Of a DNA stretch of 22,033 nucleotides, positions 6,975 through 13,985 are shown piece after piece (position 1 is the stretch's first letter; every line of letters begins with the position of its first letter). The stretch is from a virus: positions 1-22,033 of the IMG/VR virus record IMGVR_UViG_3300037963_003509. One strand, written 5' to 3'. The translations under genes and the position numbers were made by a program. The notes below the pieces were generated by a model. It worked only from the letters and a program-made list of their open reading frames with translations. It was not told the origin of the DNA and ran no database searches.

Positions 6975-8092
6975 GAGAGCGTGAACCGCTCATCATTTGT
7001 TTGTATTACAGACGCATCAGACAATGCGTCCATAAAATCCTGTGACACTTGACCTTTTGTTCCTTTCGCAGCTTTCTTTGCTGCAAGGTCTGTTGCCTTT
7101 TTTAAAGGGAAAGAAGCTATACTTAAAAGTTCTTCTTCTGCTACATCAAAGTCTTTGGCGATTTCTAAAAGCTTTTTGTTATCAACACATTTTCTAGGAG
7201 TGCCCATTGATTTAAGTCTTAAAGAAGGGAACTCAACCCCATCCTTTGCCATGCTAACTGCTTTGGATTTTATTTTAGTAGCCCAGTTTGAAACTATTTT
7301 TGCAACTGTCCAAAGCTGCTCCATAACTTCTGGGTCATCAGTGTTTTCAATATCTCCTTGAGGAACATACTTATCGCTGATTCTTGTCGCTATCTCAGTA
7401 ACGATAGCTCCTAGTGCTGGGCACTTTTCTTCATATGTGCAGAATCTACAATTACTAGTAGGTTCTAGTTTATCTAAACTAGGCACTCCTTTGTCCCACT
7501 GAGGACGTACTTCTTCACCATCTTTAATTACAATTGATAGTTCTTTTCTAATCTTGTCAGTATCTTCTCTAGTAAAAACGCCAGACAAAACCTCTCCTCT
7601 AACAGGTATATAAAAAACAAATGTTATTTCATTAAGATCCTCAAACTTTTGAAAAGCCCCCAACGCATATGCTTTTGCCTGCCAGTTTTCTAAAGGTTCA
7701 TCTATTACAGAAACACCTGTTTTATAATCTCCCATGACAGCTTTACCTTCGCCATACAAAGTTAGCCTGTCACATGTTCCAAAAGTAGCCGTCCCATCTA
7801 GATCTACGTCCACTATAATCTCATTAAACTCTTGCCTTTCTGTATCACCAATAACTTTATCTAAAAAAGTATCCTCAGCCTCTACCATACGTTCATAAAT
7901 ATCATGCTCTTCTTCGTCGTGCAAAGCTGATGGATCTCTAACTTCTAAAGCTTCGTGTATGCGTGTGCCCTTTTCAGCTGCTGCATTTGTTCCAGATCTT
8001 CCTTTAAAGCCTGCACATGCTGCGACGTATTTAAGGCTTGAAGGTGAGAACTCTGCGTGTCCTCTGTTTGTATGATCTGGCTGATTACCCAT
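6971..8092 (-). CDS. Cas4/RecB-like PD-(D/E)XK exonuclease with predicted Fe-S cluster (DUF2800-like)
   Basis: This is a 373-residue nuclease. Motifs in order are KGTRIHEAL (His46), TCDRL (Asp108), the D-x-K core GDYKTG (Asp122, Lys124) and the QxxxY-type motif WQAKAYALG (Gln138, Tyr142). This is the RecB/Cas4/AddB-type nuclease pattern. Four cysteines are placed as in the Fe-S members: Cys26 upstream of the core, then Cys215-x2-Cys218-x5-Cys224 downstream. It resembles the phage DUF2800 exonucleases found beside SSB and PolA genes. It likely resects DNA ends for recombination or replication. It overlaps the helicase gene by 8 bases and the next gene by 4 bases, so all three are coupled. Confidence 0.85.
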   Translation of the reverse strand: MGNQPDHTNRGHAEFSPSSLKYVAACAGFKGRSGTNAAAEKGTRIHEALEVRDPSALHDEEEHDIYERMVEAEDTFLDKVIGDTERQEFNEIIVDVDLDGTATFGTCDRLTLYGEGKAVMGDYKTGVSVIDEPLENWQAKAYALGAFQKFEDLNEITFVFYIPVRGEVLSGVFTREDTDKIRKELSIVIKDGEEVRPQWDKGVPSLDKLEPTSNCRFCTYEEKCPALGAIVTEIATRISDKYVPQGDIENTDDPEVMEQLWTVAKIVSNWATKIKSKAVSMAKDGVEFPSLRLKSMGTPRKCVDNKKLLEIAKDFDVAEEELLSIASFPLKKATDLAAKKAAKGTKGQVSQDFMDALSDASVIQTNDERFTLS

Positions 8093-9380
8093 GTAAAGTT
8101 TCTAAATTTTTAAGTTTTCTATTTATTGTCTCCATTACTTTTTCTTCTATCGATCCCTCAGCAACCAATATTTTCTGTATAGCATCTGACTTAGCTCCAT
8201 TTCTATGTATGCGACCTAAAGTTTGCAGATGGTTCTTAGCAGAAAATGACGGACTTATCAAACTGATACGTGGTCTATTACCATTAATATCGTGTAATGA
8301 AACACCTGTCCCACCTGCTGCAATGTTAGCAACCAGCAGGTTTGTTTTATCGCTCTGGAAGTCATCAATAACTTGTTGTCTCTGTGTTTCAGACTGACCC
8401 CCTTCAATACAAGCACAGCCTAACTGTTCACATAAAGCAGTAACTGAGTCTGAAAAATTTACAAATATAACCACAGAGTTTCCTTGAGACACTAAGTCTT
8501 TTGCTATGTCTGCAAGGTCTGGGACTTTAAAAGATTCTGCTAGTTGCCTAGCTCTAAGAATATCTACAATAGCGTGCCCACTGTCTGTTAAAGACTTACT
8601 GTCCATTATGTAAGCCTCTATAATTGCAGGGGTAATCCCTAAGTCGTCGTATGCTTTTACAATTTTATCTGTTTTACTAAACTGTGTTGGTTCAATGAAC
8701 ACACGGTTGTCACGGAAAGAATCTGGAAAATCTTCTACTGTAAGTTTGTGTGCACTCACGCCATAAATAGTTTCTTTTATGGCTGTTAAAGCTGTGCGTC
8801 TCCTTAACCTCCATTGATTCCACTGATCACGCTCACACCCATTTCTTACCATCCAACTATACCAACTTGGTCTGCCATCTGGTCTTTTGTTAAGTCCATG
8901 TAGACCTAGCATGTATCCTATTGCCCTCATTTCTGTAGGGTCTTCACACGCAGTAGCTGACATCCCATGAATTAAAAAACCTTGATTAACAAGAGATATT
9001 ACAAGCTGTGCGTTTTGAGTATAAGCTCCTTTGCATTTATGTATCTCGTCAACCAGCACTAGTGTGCTTTTTGGTATTTTCCAATACATTAACTTCTTAC
9101 CTTTTTTACTTAAAAACTTCGTATTACCTGTTCTTATTTTCTCGTAGTTAAGAACAAACAATGGTTCTATGCCCATTTCTTCTAACTCCCTTTTCCAAGA
9201 AGGGATAACAGATTTAGGGCACAGAACTGCTATGGGCCTTTTTAAAGTCTTAGCAATGTGCGCTGCTACAATAGTTTTACCTGTACCTACACTGCTAGTG
9301 TCGATGGTGTTAACACCACTTTTTAAAGTTTTTACAAAAAAACTATGTGCTTCTGCTTGTTTAGGGAAGAGGGTTTTCAT
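8085..9380 (-). CDS. SF2 DNA helicase (SNF2/DEAD-like)
   Basis: This 431-residue ATP-dependent helicase or translocase shows a Q-like start (FPKQAEA, residues 5-11), motif I VGTGKT (31-36), motif II DEIH (111-114), motif III MSAT (140-143), motif V AAGGTGVSLHD (354-364) and motif VI QTLGRIHRNG (386-395). The order and the Q-x-x-GRxHR motif fit the SNF2/RapA-like branch of SF2 common in phage replication modules. It has just the two RecA-like domains and no extra domain. A sigma70-like promoter lies immediately upstream (9390-9418), so this gene can begin its own transcript. Its 3' end overlaps the exonuclease gene by 8 bases. Confidence 0.92.
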   Translation of the reverse strand: MKTLFPKQAEAHSFFVKTLKSGVNTIDTSSVGTGKTIVAAHIAKTLKRPIAVLCPKSVIPSWKRELEEMGIEPLFVLNYEKIRTGNTKFLSKKGKKLMYWKIPKSTLVLVDEIHKCKGAYTQNAQLVISLVNQGFLIHGMSATACEDPTEMRAIGYMLGLHGLNKRPDGRPSWYSWMVRNGCERDQWNQWRLRRRTALTAIKETIYGVSAHKLTVEDFPDSFRDNRVFIEPTQFSKTDKIVKAYDDLGITPAIIEAYIMDSKSLTDSGHAIVDILRARQLAESFKVPDLADIAKDLVSQGNSVVIFVNFSDSVTALCEQLGCACIEGGQSETQRQQVIDDFQSDKTNLLVANIAAGGTGVSLHDINGNRPRISLISPSFSAKNHLQTLGRIHRNGAKSDAIQKILVAEGSIEEKVMETINRKLKNLETLHG

Positions 9381-9389
9381 GCGGTGCGG

Positions 9390-9418
9390 ATTTTAGCACA
9401 GCATAAATTGACTGTCTA
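9390..9418 (-). promoter_or_regulatory. Sigma70-like extended -10 promoter before the helicase gene
   Basis: Read on the minus strand there is TAGACA (9418-9413; 5 of 6 to the -35 consensus), a 17-base spacer, and TAAAAT (9395-9390; 5 of 6 to the -10) preceded by TGC, an extended -10. Transcription would begin near 9383, only about 3 bases before the ATG at 9380, implying a nearly leaderless mRNA. No Shine-Dalgarno sequence is visible before that ATG, which agrees. The -35 box overlaps the last codons of the RuvC-like gene. Confidence 0.6.
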
Positions 9419-9937
9419 ATTTTTTTTATCCCAATCGTCTACAAACTTACGCCCCTTGCGTATGTACTGAGCAATTAAAAAAGCGTCTATCATGCCATCG
9501 TGGGGTTTAGAACATCTTTTATTTTTTAACCAACACTCATCAGGTGCAATAAGTGTTGCCTGTGCTAGAGCAGCTTCTTTAGTATTATATGGGGCTCTTA
9601 AATGACCTAACATAGAGTGTTGCCAGTTATGTACTTTAACGCAACTAACATCCCATTGTTGGCTTTCTGCTAGTCCTAACAGCTTACCAAAAGAAATGCC
9701 CATAGACCGAACGGCTTGTGATGACTTAGCGTGGTGTAAAGGTTCTTCAATAGCTACAGTAAACTTCTCAGGACCAGGGTCACATCCCAACACCCATTGA
9801 TAAACTTTGTATGTATCTACTTCTCTTTTCTTACATCGATGCAATGTAGGCATTACTGTCTTACAAATGACATTGCCTGTTTTTTTATCAATAGCTACTA
9901 AACCTCCATCAAGGCCATTATCTATTCCTATTATCAT
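9416..9937 (-). CDS. RuvC-like Holliday junction resolvase
   Basis: This 173-residue protein has a RuvC/RNase H-like nuclease fold. Acidic residues are placed as expected: Asp6 in GIDNGLDGG after the first strand, Glu64/Glu65 in VAIEEP after the fourth strand, and Asp147/Asp151 in HDGMIDAFLIAQY in the last helix. It would resolve branched DNA made in replication and recombination before packaging. The length is close to E. coli RuvC (173 aa). Its ATG overlaps the preceding gene by ATGA (9934-9937). A promoter for the downstream helicase gene is embedded at its 3' end. Confidence 0.88.
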   Translation of the reverse strand: MIIGIDNGLDGGLVAIDKKTGNVICKTVMPTLHRCKKREVDTYKVYQWVLGCDPGPEKFTVAIEEPLHHAKSSQAVRSMGISFGKLLGLAESQQWDVSCVKVHNWQHSMLGHLRAPYNTKEAALAQATLIAPDECWLKNKRCSKPHDGMIDAFLIAQYIRKGRKFVDDWDKKN

Positions 9938-10167
9938 AAGTAATCAATATCTTTAGCCCTTACTAAAAGACCTTCACCCTCATAGGGAATGAACACAGAA
10001 ATATTTTTATCTAGAAGTTGTAGATATCTTATCTCTTTTGCGGTTGAAGCTTTGACTAAATAAAACTCTCCATCAACTTGCTCAGCACGAAACATAAAAT
10101 CTACTTCAGAAAAGTTTTCTCTTATTAAGACAAAAGGATTTGTAACTTTGACTTTGTGATTAAACAT
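9934..10167 (-). CDS. Small hypothetical protein
   Basis: This 77-residue protein has alternating hydrophobic residues that suggest a mostly beta fold (KVKVTNPFVLI, VDFMFRAEQV, EFYLVKA, SVFIPY, GLLVRAKDI). It has no motif I recognise. It overlaps the preceding gene by 8 bases and the RuvC-like gene by 4, so it is clearly part of the operon. The overlaps and codon phase support a real gene; no function can be assigned. Confidence 0.65.
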   Translation of the reverse strand: MFNHKVKVTNPFVLIRENFSEVDFMFRAEQVDGEFYLVKASTAKEIRYLQLLDKNISVFIPYEGEGLLVRAKDIDYL

Positions 10168-10423
10168 TATATTTATTTTCGTCGTCTAAAAAAACAGGAG
10201 ATGCTTCTCCTAGATTTTTTAAAAGATATTTATATTCATATATAGAATACGCTTCTTTTTTAGATATCTGATTATTTTTTTGGATTATATCAATGGTTTT
10301 CTTTTTTGAATAACAAGCGACAGGCACTCTTCCATAACCCTCAGCAACACCAATGAAAGCGTCTCGAAGAGATTTAATCGTCAATAAACAGTTGTCTGGA
10401 TTTTCTTGAGTGTCAGAAGACAT
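10160..10423 (-). CDS. Small hypothetical protein
   Basis: This 87-residue protein is lysine- and tyrosine-rich in its second half (KKKTIDIIQKNNQISKKEAY, then YEYKYLLKNL). It has no recognised motif, no signal peptide and no membrane segment. The start ATG at 10423 shares one base with the stop of the HTH protein gene (TAATG), a typical re-initiation junction. Its end overlaps the next gene by 8 bases. Function unknown. Confidence 0.63.
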   Translation of the reverse strand: MSSDTQENPDNCLLTIKSLRDAFIGVAEGYGRVPVACYSKKKTIDIIQKNNQISKKEAYSIYEYKYLLKNLGEASPVFLDDENKYNV

Positions 10424-11016
10424 TACTTATCTAGAGTATCTGCATCTATTATTTTAGCGTCTGCTTTTTCAACGGCTCCTTTACCACGATCAGCTTTTGT
10501 ATTATTAAGAATAGATATATCAATTTGAACTTTTCCTGAACCTCCCCCACTTTTTGCATTTAAGCCTAAGTTTCTACGAGCAATCTGATCAAGTGTATCT
10601 AATTCTCTAGGAGTTCTAGGAGCCTTAAAGTTTTTCTTACCATCACGTATTAGCTGCAAAGCTGTAGCAGCCATGTATGCTTGATATATTTCAGCAGGAG
10701 ATGCCTGACCCTCAGCTACTTGTTTGAGTAAATACTCTTCAGTCAGCCTAGCATTATGTTCATCAAGCTTTCTCTCTTCTTTACTCAACTCTTGTTTTCT
10801 AGGATCTAAATCAGATTCTGCTTCAACAGATTTAGTTTTATCTTTCGGATTATTTTGACTGCTACTTTTAGCTTTCACCCCACTTTCTCTAAGCCATCGT
10901 CTAAGTGTAGACGTGTGTATATCCAGTTCTTTACTTATACTTACAAGCGTATAATCTTTTTTATACAGCTCTAAAGCACGTTCTATCAGTTCTTGTTTTT
11001 TAGTTATCTTAGCCAA
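10423..11016 (-). CDS. HTH DNA-binding protein, probable terminase small subunit
   Basis: This 197-residue protein has an N-terminal helix-turn-helix of the Hin/homeodomain-like type (about residues 23-48: LVSISKELDIHTSTLRRWL). A charged, likely coiled-coil middle (70-105) follows, then a conserved-looking region (PRTPRELDTLDQIARRNLGL, 134-152) and a glycine-rich segment before a strand (KVQIDISIL). This order, HTH then oligomerisation helices then C-terminal strand, is that of phage small terminases, and the large terminase gene is its direct neighbour, though divergent. The start is TTG at 11016; an ATG just upstream is followed at once by a stop. A transcription regulator of the divergent region is the main alternative. 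Confidence 0.6.
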   Translation of the reverse strand: MAKITKKQELIERALELYKKDYTLVSISKELDIHTSTLRRWLRESGVKAKSSSQNNPKDKTKSVEAESDLDPRKQELSKEERKLDEHNARLTEEYLLKQVAEGQASPAEIYQAYMAATALQLIRDGKKNFKAPRTPRELDTLDQIARRNLGLNAKSGGGSGKVQIDISILNNTKADRGKGAVEKADAKIIDADTLDK

Positions 11017-11058
11017 ACTACATAATATATACTATTGTTATTGACAATTTTCAAGTTT
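11017..11058. promoter_or_regulatory. Divergent promoter/operator region between the HTH gene and terL
   Basis: This short A/T-rich gap separates the two divergent arms. On the minus strand TTGAAA (11054-11049) and TATATT (11029-11024; spacer 19) or TATATA (11031-11026; spacer 17) form a promoter that would start within 1-3 bases of the TTG start. On the plus strand TATACT (11028-11033) is a good -10 for terL, without a clear -35. The two -10 boxes overlap. A perfect inverted repeat, ATTGT-TATTG-ACAAT (11034-11048), lies just beside them and could be an operator. All of this is pattern-based. Confidence 0.45.
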
Positions 11059-12822
11059 ATGAGCAACAAGAAACATGTATATGAGCCACGAATAGTAGCA
11101 AACTCTGACAACATGGATGTCGGAGGTTTAATAATACCTGCCACAAACACATTAACTGCATTGCTATATGGGTTCAGACATCACGAGTCTAACAAAGCTA
11201 AAGAGTATTTCTTTTGGAGATTGTGTGATGAGCTTTGGAACCACGATGAGTTACCCGAAAAGATGATGGTCAAACATCCTTGGGCCACTGAAATGATTAA
11301 AGCGGTTATTGCTAACCGATATGTTTCTATTGGAGGAGCTGCTTCTTCTGGAAAGTCACACACAATGGCTGCGTGGGGGATACTAAACTGGTTAGCTGCT
11401 CCAAGAGATACACTGGTTCTTCTTACATCAACTACGTTAAGGGAAGCCCGTAAACGAATATGGGGTTCTGTTATTAGTTTACTCTCTGTTATTGAGGGAG
11501 CCCCTCTTAAGGTTAGAGATTCAATTGGCAATGTCGCTTATATAAATGAACAAGGTAACTTGATTGAAAGAGCAGGGCTGTCATTGATTGCAGCAGAACG
11601 CAGTAAAACTAGGGAAGCTGTTGGTAAGTTTATTGGTATAAAACAGAAAAGAGTAATCTTGATTGGTGATGAGCTTGCTGAATTGAGTGAAGCAATACTA
11701 CAAGCTGGTCTGTCAAACTTATCAAAAAACCCTTATTTCCAGCTAATTGGAATGAGTAACCCTTCCTCTAGGTTTGATGCGTTTGGTATCTGGAGTGAAC
11801 CTAAACATGGTTGGGATTCCGTAGATACAAATATAGATGATCGCTGGAAGACGAAGTGGGGTGGTCAATATGTAAGGTTCGATGGAGAGCGAAGTCCTAA
11901 TATTGTAGCAGGTGAAGATGTTTATCCTTGGCTACCTACACAAGCAAAACTAGATGAAGACAAAGCCTTACTTGGTCCTGAGTCACGGGGTTACATGCGA
12001 ATGGTTAGAGCAATCTTTTTTGACTCTGATGAGACTGAAGGGATTTATTCTGAAGCAGAGCTAACTAGAACAGGTAGTATGTCTGACACAGAGTGGCAAG
12101 GCAAACCAACACCTATTGCAGGTCTTGACCCTGCATTTACTAACGGAGGAGACCGAACAATTTTATATACTGGCTTTGTAGGGTACAACCACACAGGTCA
12201 GTTTTGTGTGTCATTAGGAGAGCCTCACCATCTTAACGACGATGCCACCAACAAAGCCGTGCCTCGGACTTACCAGATTGTTCGCCAAGTAAAAGAGTTG
12301 TGCAAGAAGAAAGGCATCTTGCCAGAAAACGTAGCGGTTGACGCAACAGGTGCAGGAGCCCCTTTCTGCGATGTTCTTGCTGGGGAGTGGTCTGATCAGA
12401 TACTTCGTGTTTCATTTGGTGGAAAGGCTTCAGATAGAAGGGTTTCTGCAAACAGTAAAATGACTGGGCAGGAACTTTATGTTAACAGAGTCAGCGAACT
12501 TTGGTTTGTTGGCAAGGAACTTATTAGAACAAAGCAACTGTTTGGAATTAAGAATGATTTAGCTCAAGAGATTACTAGTAGGAATTACGACATGATCAAA
12601 GGGTCAACTTTAAGAATGAAGATTGAATCAAAGCCAGAGTTTAAATCTAGGTTTGGCAGATCCCCTGACTTAGCTGATGCTGCTTTTCTATGCCTTGATT
12701 TAGCTAGGCAGAAGCATGGATTGGTAGCAGTAGAACCTTTAGAAGAAGGGTCTTTGGGTTTCAATAAGAAGCGGAGATCTATGAAAGACATGACAAACAT
12801 GCTAACGATAAACCCTATATAA
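11059..12822 (+). CDS. terL: Terminase large subunit (packaging ATPase/nuclease)
   Basis: This 587-residue protein drives DNA into the prohead and cuts the genome. The ATPase domain has Walker A GGAASSGKS (residues 92-100) and Walker B VILIGDE (199-205). The RNase H-like nuclease domain has GLDPAF (Asp357), VAVDATGAG (Asp428) and SPDLADAAF (Asp537, Asp540), the usual acidic set. I chose the ATG at 11059; the frame stays open back to a TTG at 11035 but those codons overlap the promoter and inverted repeat. It stands alone at the head of the plus-strand arm, followed by a 127-base gap, rather than directly after a small terminase gene. Confidence 0.93.
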   Translation: MSNKKHVYEPRIVANSDNMDVGGLIIPATNTLTALLYGFRHHESNKAKEYFFWRLCDELWNHDELPEKMMVKHPWATEMIKAVIANRYVSIGGAASSGKSHTMAAWGILNWLAAPRDTLVLLTSTTLREARKRIWGSVISLLSVIEGAPLKVRDSIGNVAYINEQGNLIERAGLSLIAAERSKTREAVGKFIGIKQKRVILIGDELAELSEAILQAGLSNLSKNPYFQLIGMSNPSSRFDAFGIWSEPKHGWDSVDTNIDDRWKTKWGGQYVRFDGERSPNIVAGEDVYPWLPTQAKLDEDKALLGPESRGYMRMVRAIFFDSDETEGIYSEAELTRTGSMSDTEWQGKPTPIAGLDPAFTNGGDRTILYTGFVGYNHTGQFCVSLGEPHHLNDDATNKAVPRTYQIVRQVKELCKKKGILPENVAVDATGAGAPFCDVLAGEWSDQILRVSFGGKASDRRVSANSKMTGQELYVNRVSELWFVGKELIRTKQLFGIKNDLAQEITSRNYDMIKGSTLRMKIESKPEFKSRFGRSPDLADAAFLCLDLARQKHGLVAVEPLEEGSLGFNKKRRSMKDMTNMLTINPI

Positions 12823-12845
12823 AACTTTCTTTAATGTCTTGATGC

Positions 12846-12873
12846 AATTGTTTCCCTTAAAACAGAAACAATT
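12846..12873 (+). other. Stem-loop after terL
   Basis: AATTGTTTC (12846-12854) and GAAACAATT (12865-12873) are perfect 9-base inverted arms around a 10-base loop. The stem is A/T-rich and followed by ACTTCTTT rather than a strong T-run, so it is at best a weak terminator. It could instead be a protein-binding palindrome or an mRNA 3'-end stabiliser. Confidence 0.5.
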
Positions 12874-12903
12874 ACTTCTTTACACATAAGAGTTTTTTAA
12901 ACC

Positions 12904-12936
12904 TCAACTTGACGTGTTGAAATTATGCTAAATAAG
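12904..12936 (+). promoter_or_regulatory. Candidate promoter with a palindrome, before the virion genes
   Basis: TTGACG (12909-12914) resembles a -35 box and TGCTAAATA (12926-12934) resembles an extended -10, though the spacer (14) is short. The -35 box is framed by the inverted repeat TCAAC (12904-12908) and GTTGA (12916-12920), which could be an operator. The next start codon is 12950. Confidence is low because of the poor spacing. Confidence 0.33.
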
Positions 12937-12949
12937 CTTAGATTTATGA

Positions 12950-13978
12950 ATGGCAAGAAATAGATCATCTTTAGGTAGAACTCTTAAGCAACTAAACCGA
13001 AAGCGAGAAGACATTAAAAAACCAGTATCTTCTTACGCACCTGCTTCAAAACCTCGTAAAAAATCAAAGCTCGATCAGATTGTAGAGGCTGAAACAATAA
13101 AACGAACTACGGGAATATCTGGTAAAGACCCTAAAACAGATAGAGTGATACCAGTTATTGGGGCCGATTCTCCTGCTGACGCTGATCGTTTTATAAGAGA
13201 GAACCCTAACGATTTTGTTAGAATGTCACCTGGTATAGTTGAAGCTAGAAAGAGTAATCCTAGATTTGATCCAGATACAGGAAAACCTAAGAAGTTTATG
13301 GACACTGCTCAAGGCCGTCAGTTCTTCACACCTACAGATAAGAACGCTGAAGGAGCTAAGTTTGTTAAAGAGTTTGGTACATATGGTTTATTAAGTGATC
13401 CCGCAGAGATTCCAGAAGAAGGAGTACGTAATATCACAAGACCTAAAAACCCAAATGCAAAAAAGCATAGGGAGTTTGCAGCAGAATTAAGACAAAAAGC
13501 TGCTGGTAATCCTAATTACTGGAACGATCCTGCTAATGCACAAGAGTTGGCGCAGATGTTAAATAGAGGGCCAAGTCTTGGATTAACTAGTTCTCAGATT
13601 ATGAATTTTATTCGTAAAGATCAGCAGAAAGAAACTACCATAAAAGATCAAAACGAAGGAAGAAGTATGGTTGAAGGTATTGTACGTACCCCAAGCCCAT
13701 ATAGTTTGATTGGATCTAGAGATCCTGCTGATATAGCTTTTGCTAGGAATCGTGCTTACCCTAATCAAGGTGGTAAGAACAGTAATTTTTTGAAGAAGTT
13801 TAAGCGACAGATGGGTAGGAGAAATAAAGGTAGAGGTAAAGGTAAAGGTAAAGGCAGAGGTCAAATCAGTGCGTTAGCGGATGCTTTTAAAAACCTACCT
13901 CCTAATCTTCAAGAAGAGTTAGTAAAGAACAACCCTAGCTTTTCATCATTACTTCCTGCAATAATTCCTGTTAAATAA
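12950..13978 (+). CDS. Basic virion-arm protein with Gly-Arg-Lys tract, function unknown
   Basis: This 342-residue protein is very rich in Lys, Arg, Asn and Pro. The N-terminal 40 residues are strongly basic (RTLKQLNRKRED, SKPRKKSK). Near the C-terminus a run of Gly/Lys/Arg (residues 289-304, GRGKGKGKGRG within it) is encoded by hexamer DNA repeats. A final short hydrophobic segment (SSLLPAIIPVK) ends the protein. I recognise no enzyme motif. The composition suggests DNA or RNA binding, or an internal virion protein packed next to the genome. It lies between terL and the giant gene, so a structural or ejected protein is plausible. No Shine-Dalgarno sequence is visible before the ATG. Confidence 0.7.
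   Translation: MARNRSSLGRTLKQLNRKREDIKKPVSSYAPASKPRKKSKLDQIVEAETIKRTTGISGKDPKTDRVIPVIGADSPADADRFIRENPNDFVRMSPGIVEARKSNPRFDPDTGKPKKFMDTAQGRQFFTPTDKNAEGAKFVKEFGTYGLLSDPAEIPEEGVRNITRPKNPNAKKHREFAAELRQKAAGNPNYWNDPANAQELAQMLNRGPSLGLTSSQIMNFIRKDQQKETTIKDQNEGRSMVEGIVRTPSPYSLIGSRDPADIAFARNRAYPNQGGKNSNFLKKFKRQMGRRNKGRGKGKGKGRGQISALADAFKNLPPNLQEELVKNNPSFSSLLPAIIPVK
13829..13858 (+). repeat. Tandem hexamer repeat encoding the Gly-Lys/Arg tract
   Basis: Five units read GGTAGA, GGTAAA, GGTAAA, GGTAAA and GGCAGA, followed by a diverged GGTCAA. They encode Gly-Arg/Gly-Lys pairs in the basic protein. The period is in frame, so copy-number change would only alter tract length. Confidence 0.85.
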
Positions 13979-13985
13979 TTTATTA

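Noticed and set aside
8038-8397. Plus-strand open frames inside the helicase and exonuclease genes (also 7155-7361, 9169-9396, 6676-6969, 2497-2793, 1996-2211)
   Set aside because: They lie opposite well-supported coding sequence with intact motifs and have no independent support.
11035-11058. A longer start (TTG 11035) for terL
   Set aside because: The extra codons cover the divergent promoter and inverted repeat, and ATG 11059 gives a normal N-terminus.
11181-11531. A 116-residue minus-strand open frame inside terL, with others at 12233-12451 and 12585-12800
   Set aside because: They are antisense to the conserved ATPase and nuclease domains of terL and have no operon context.
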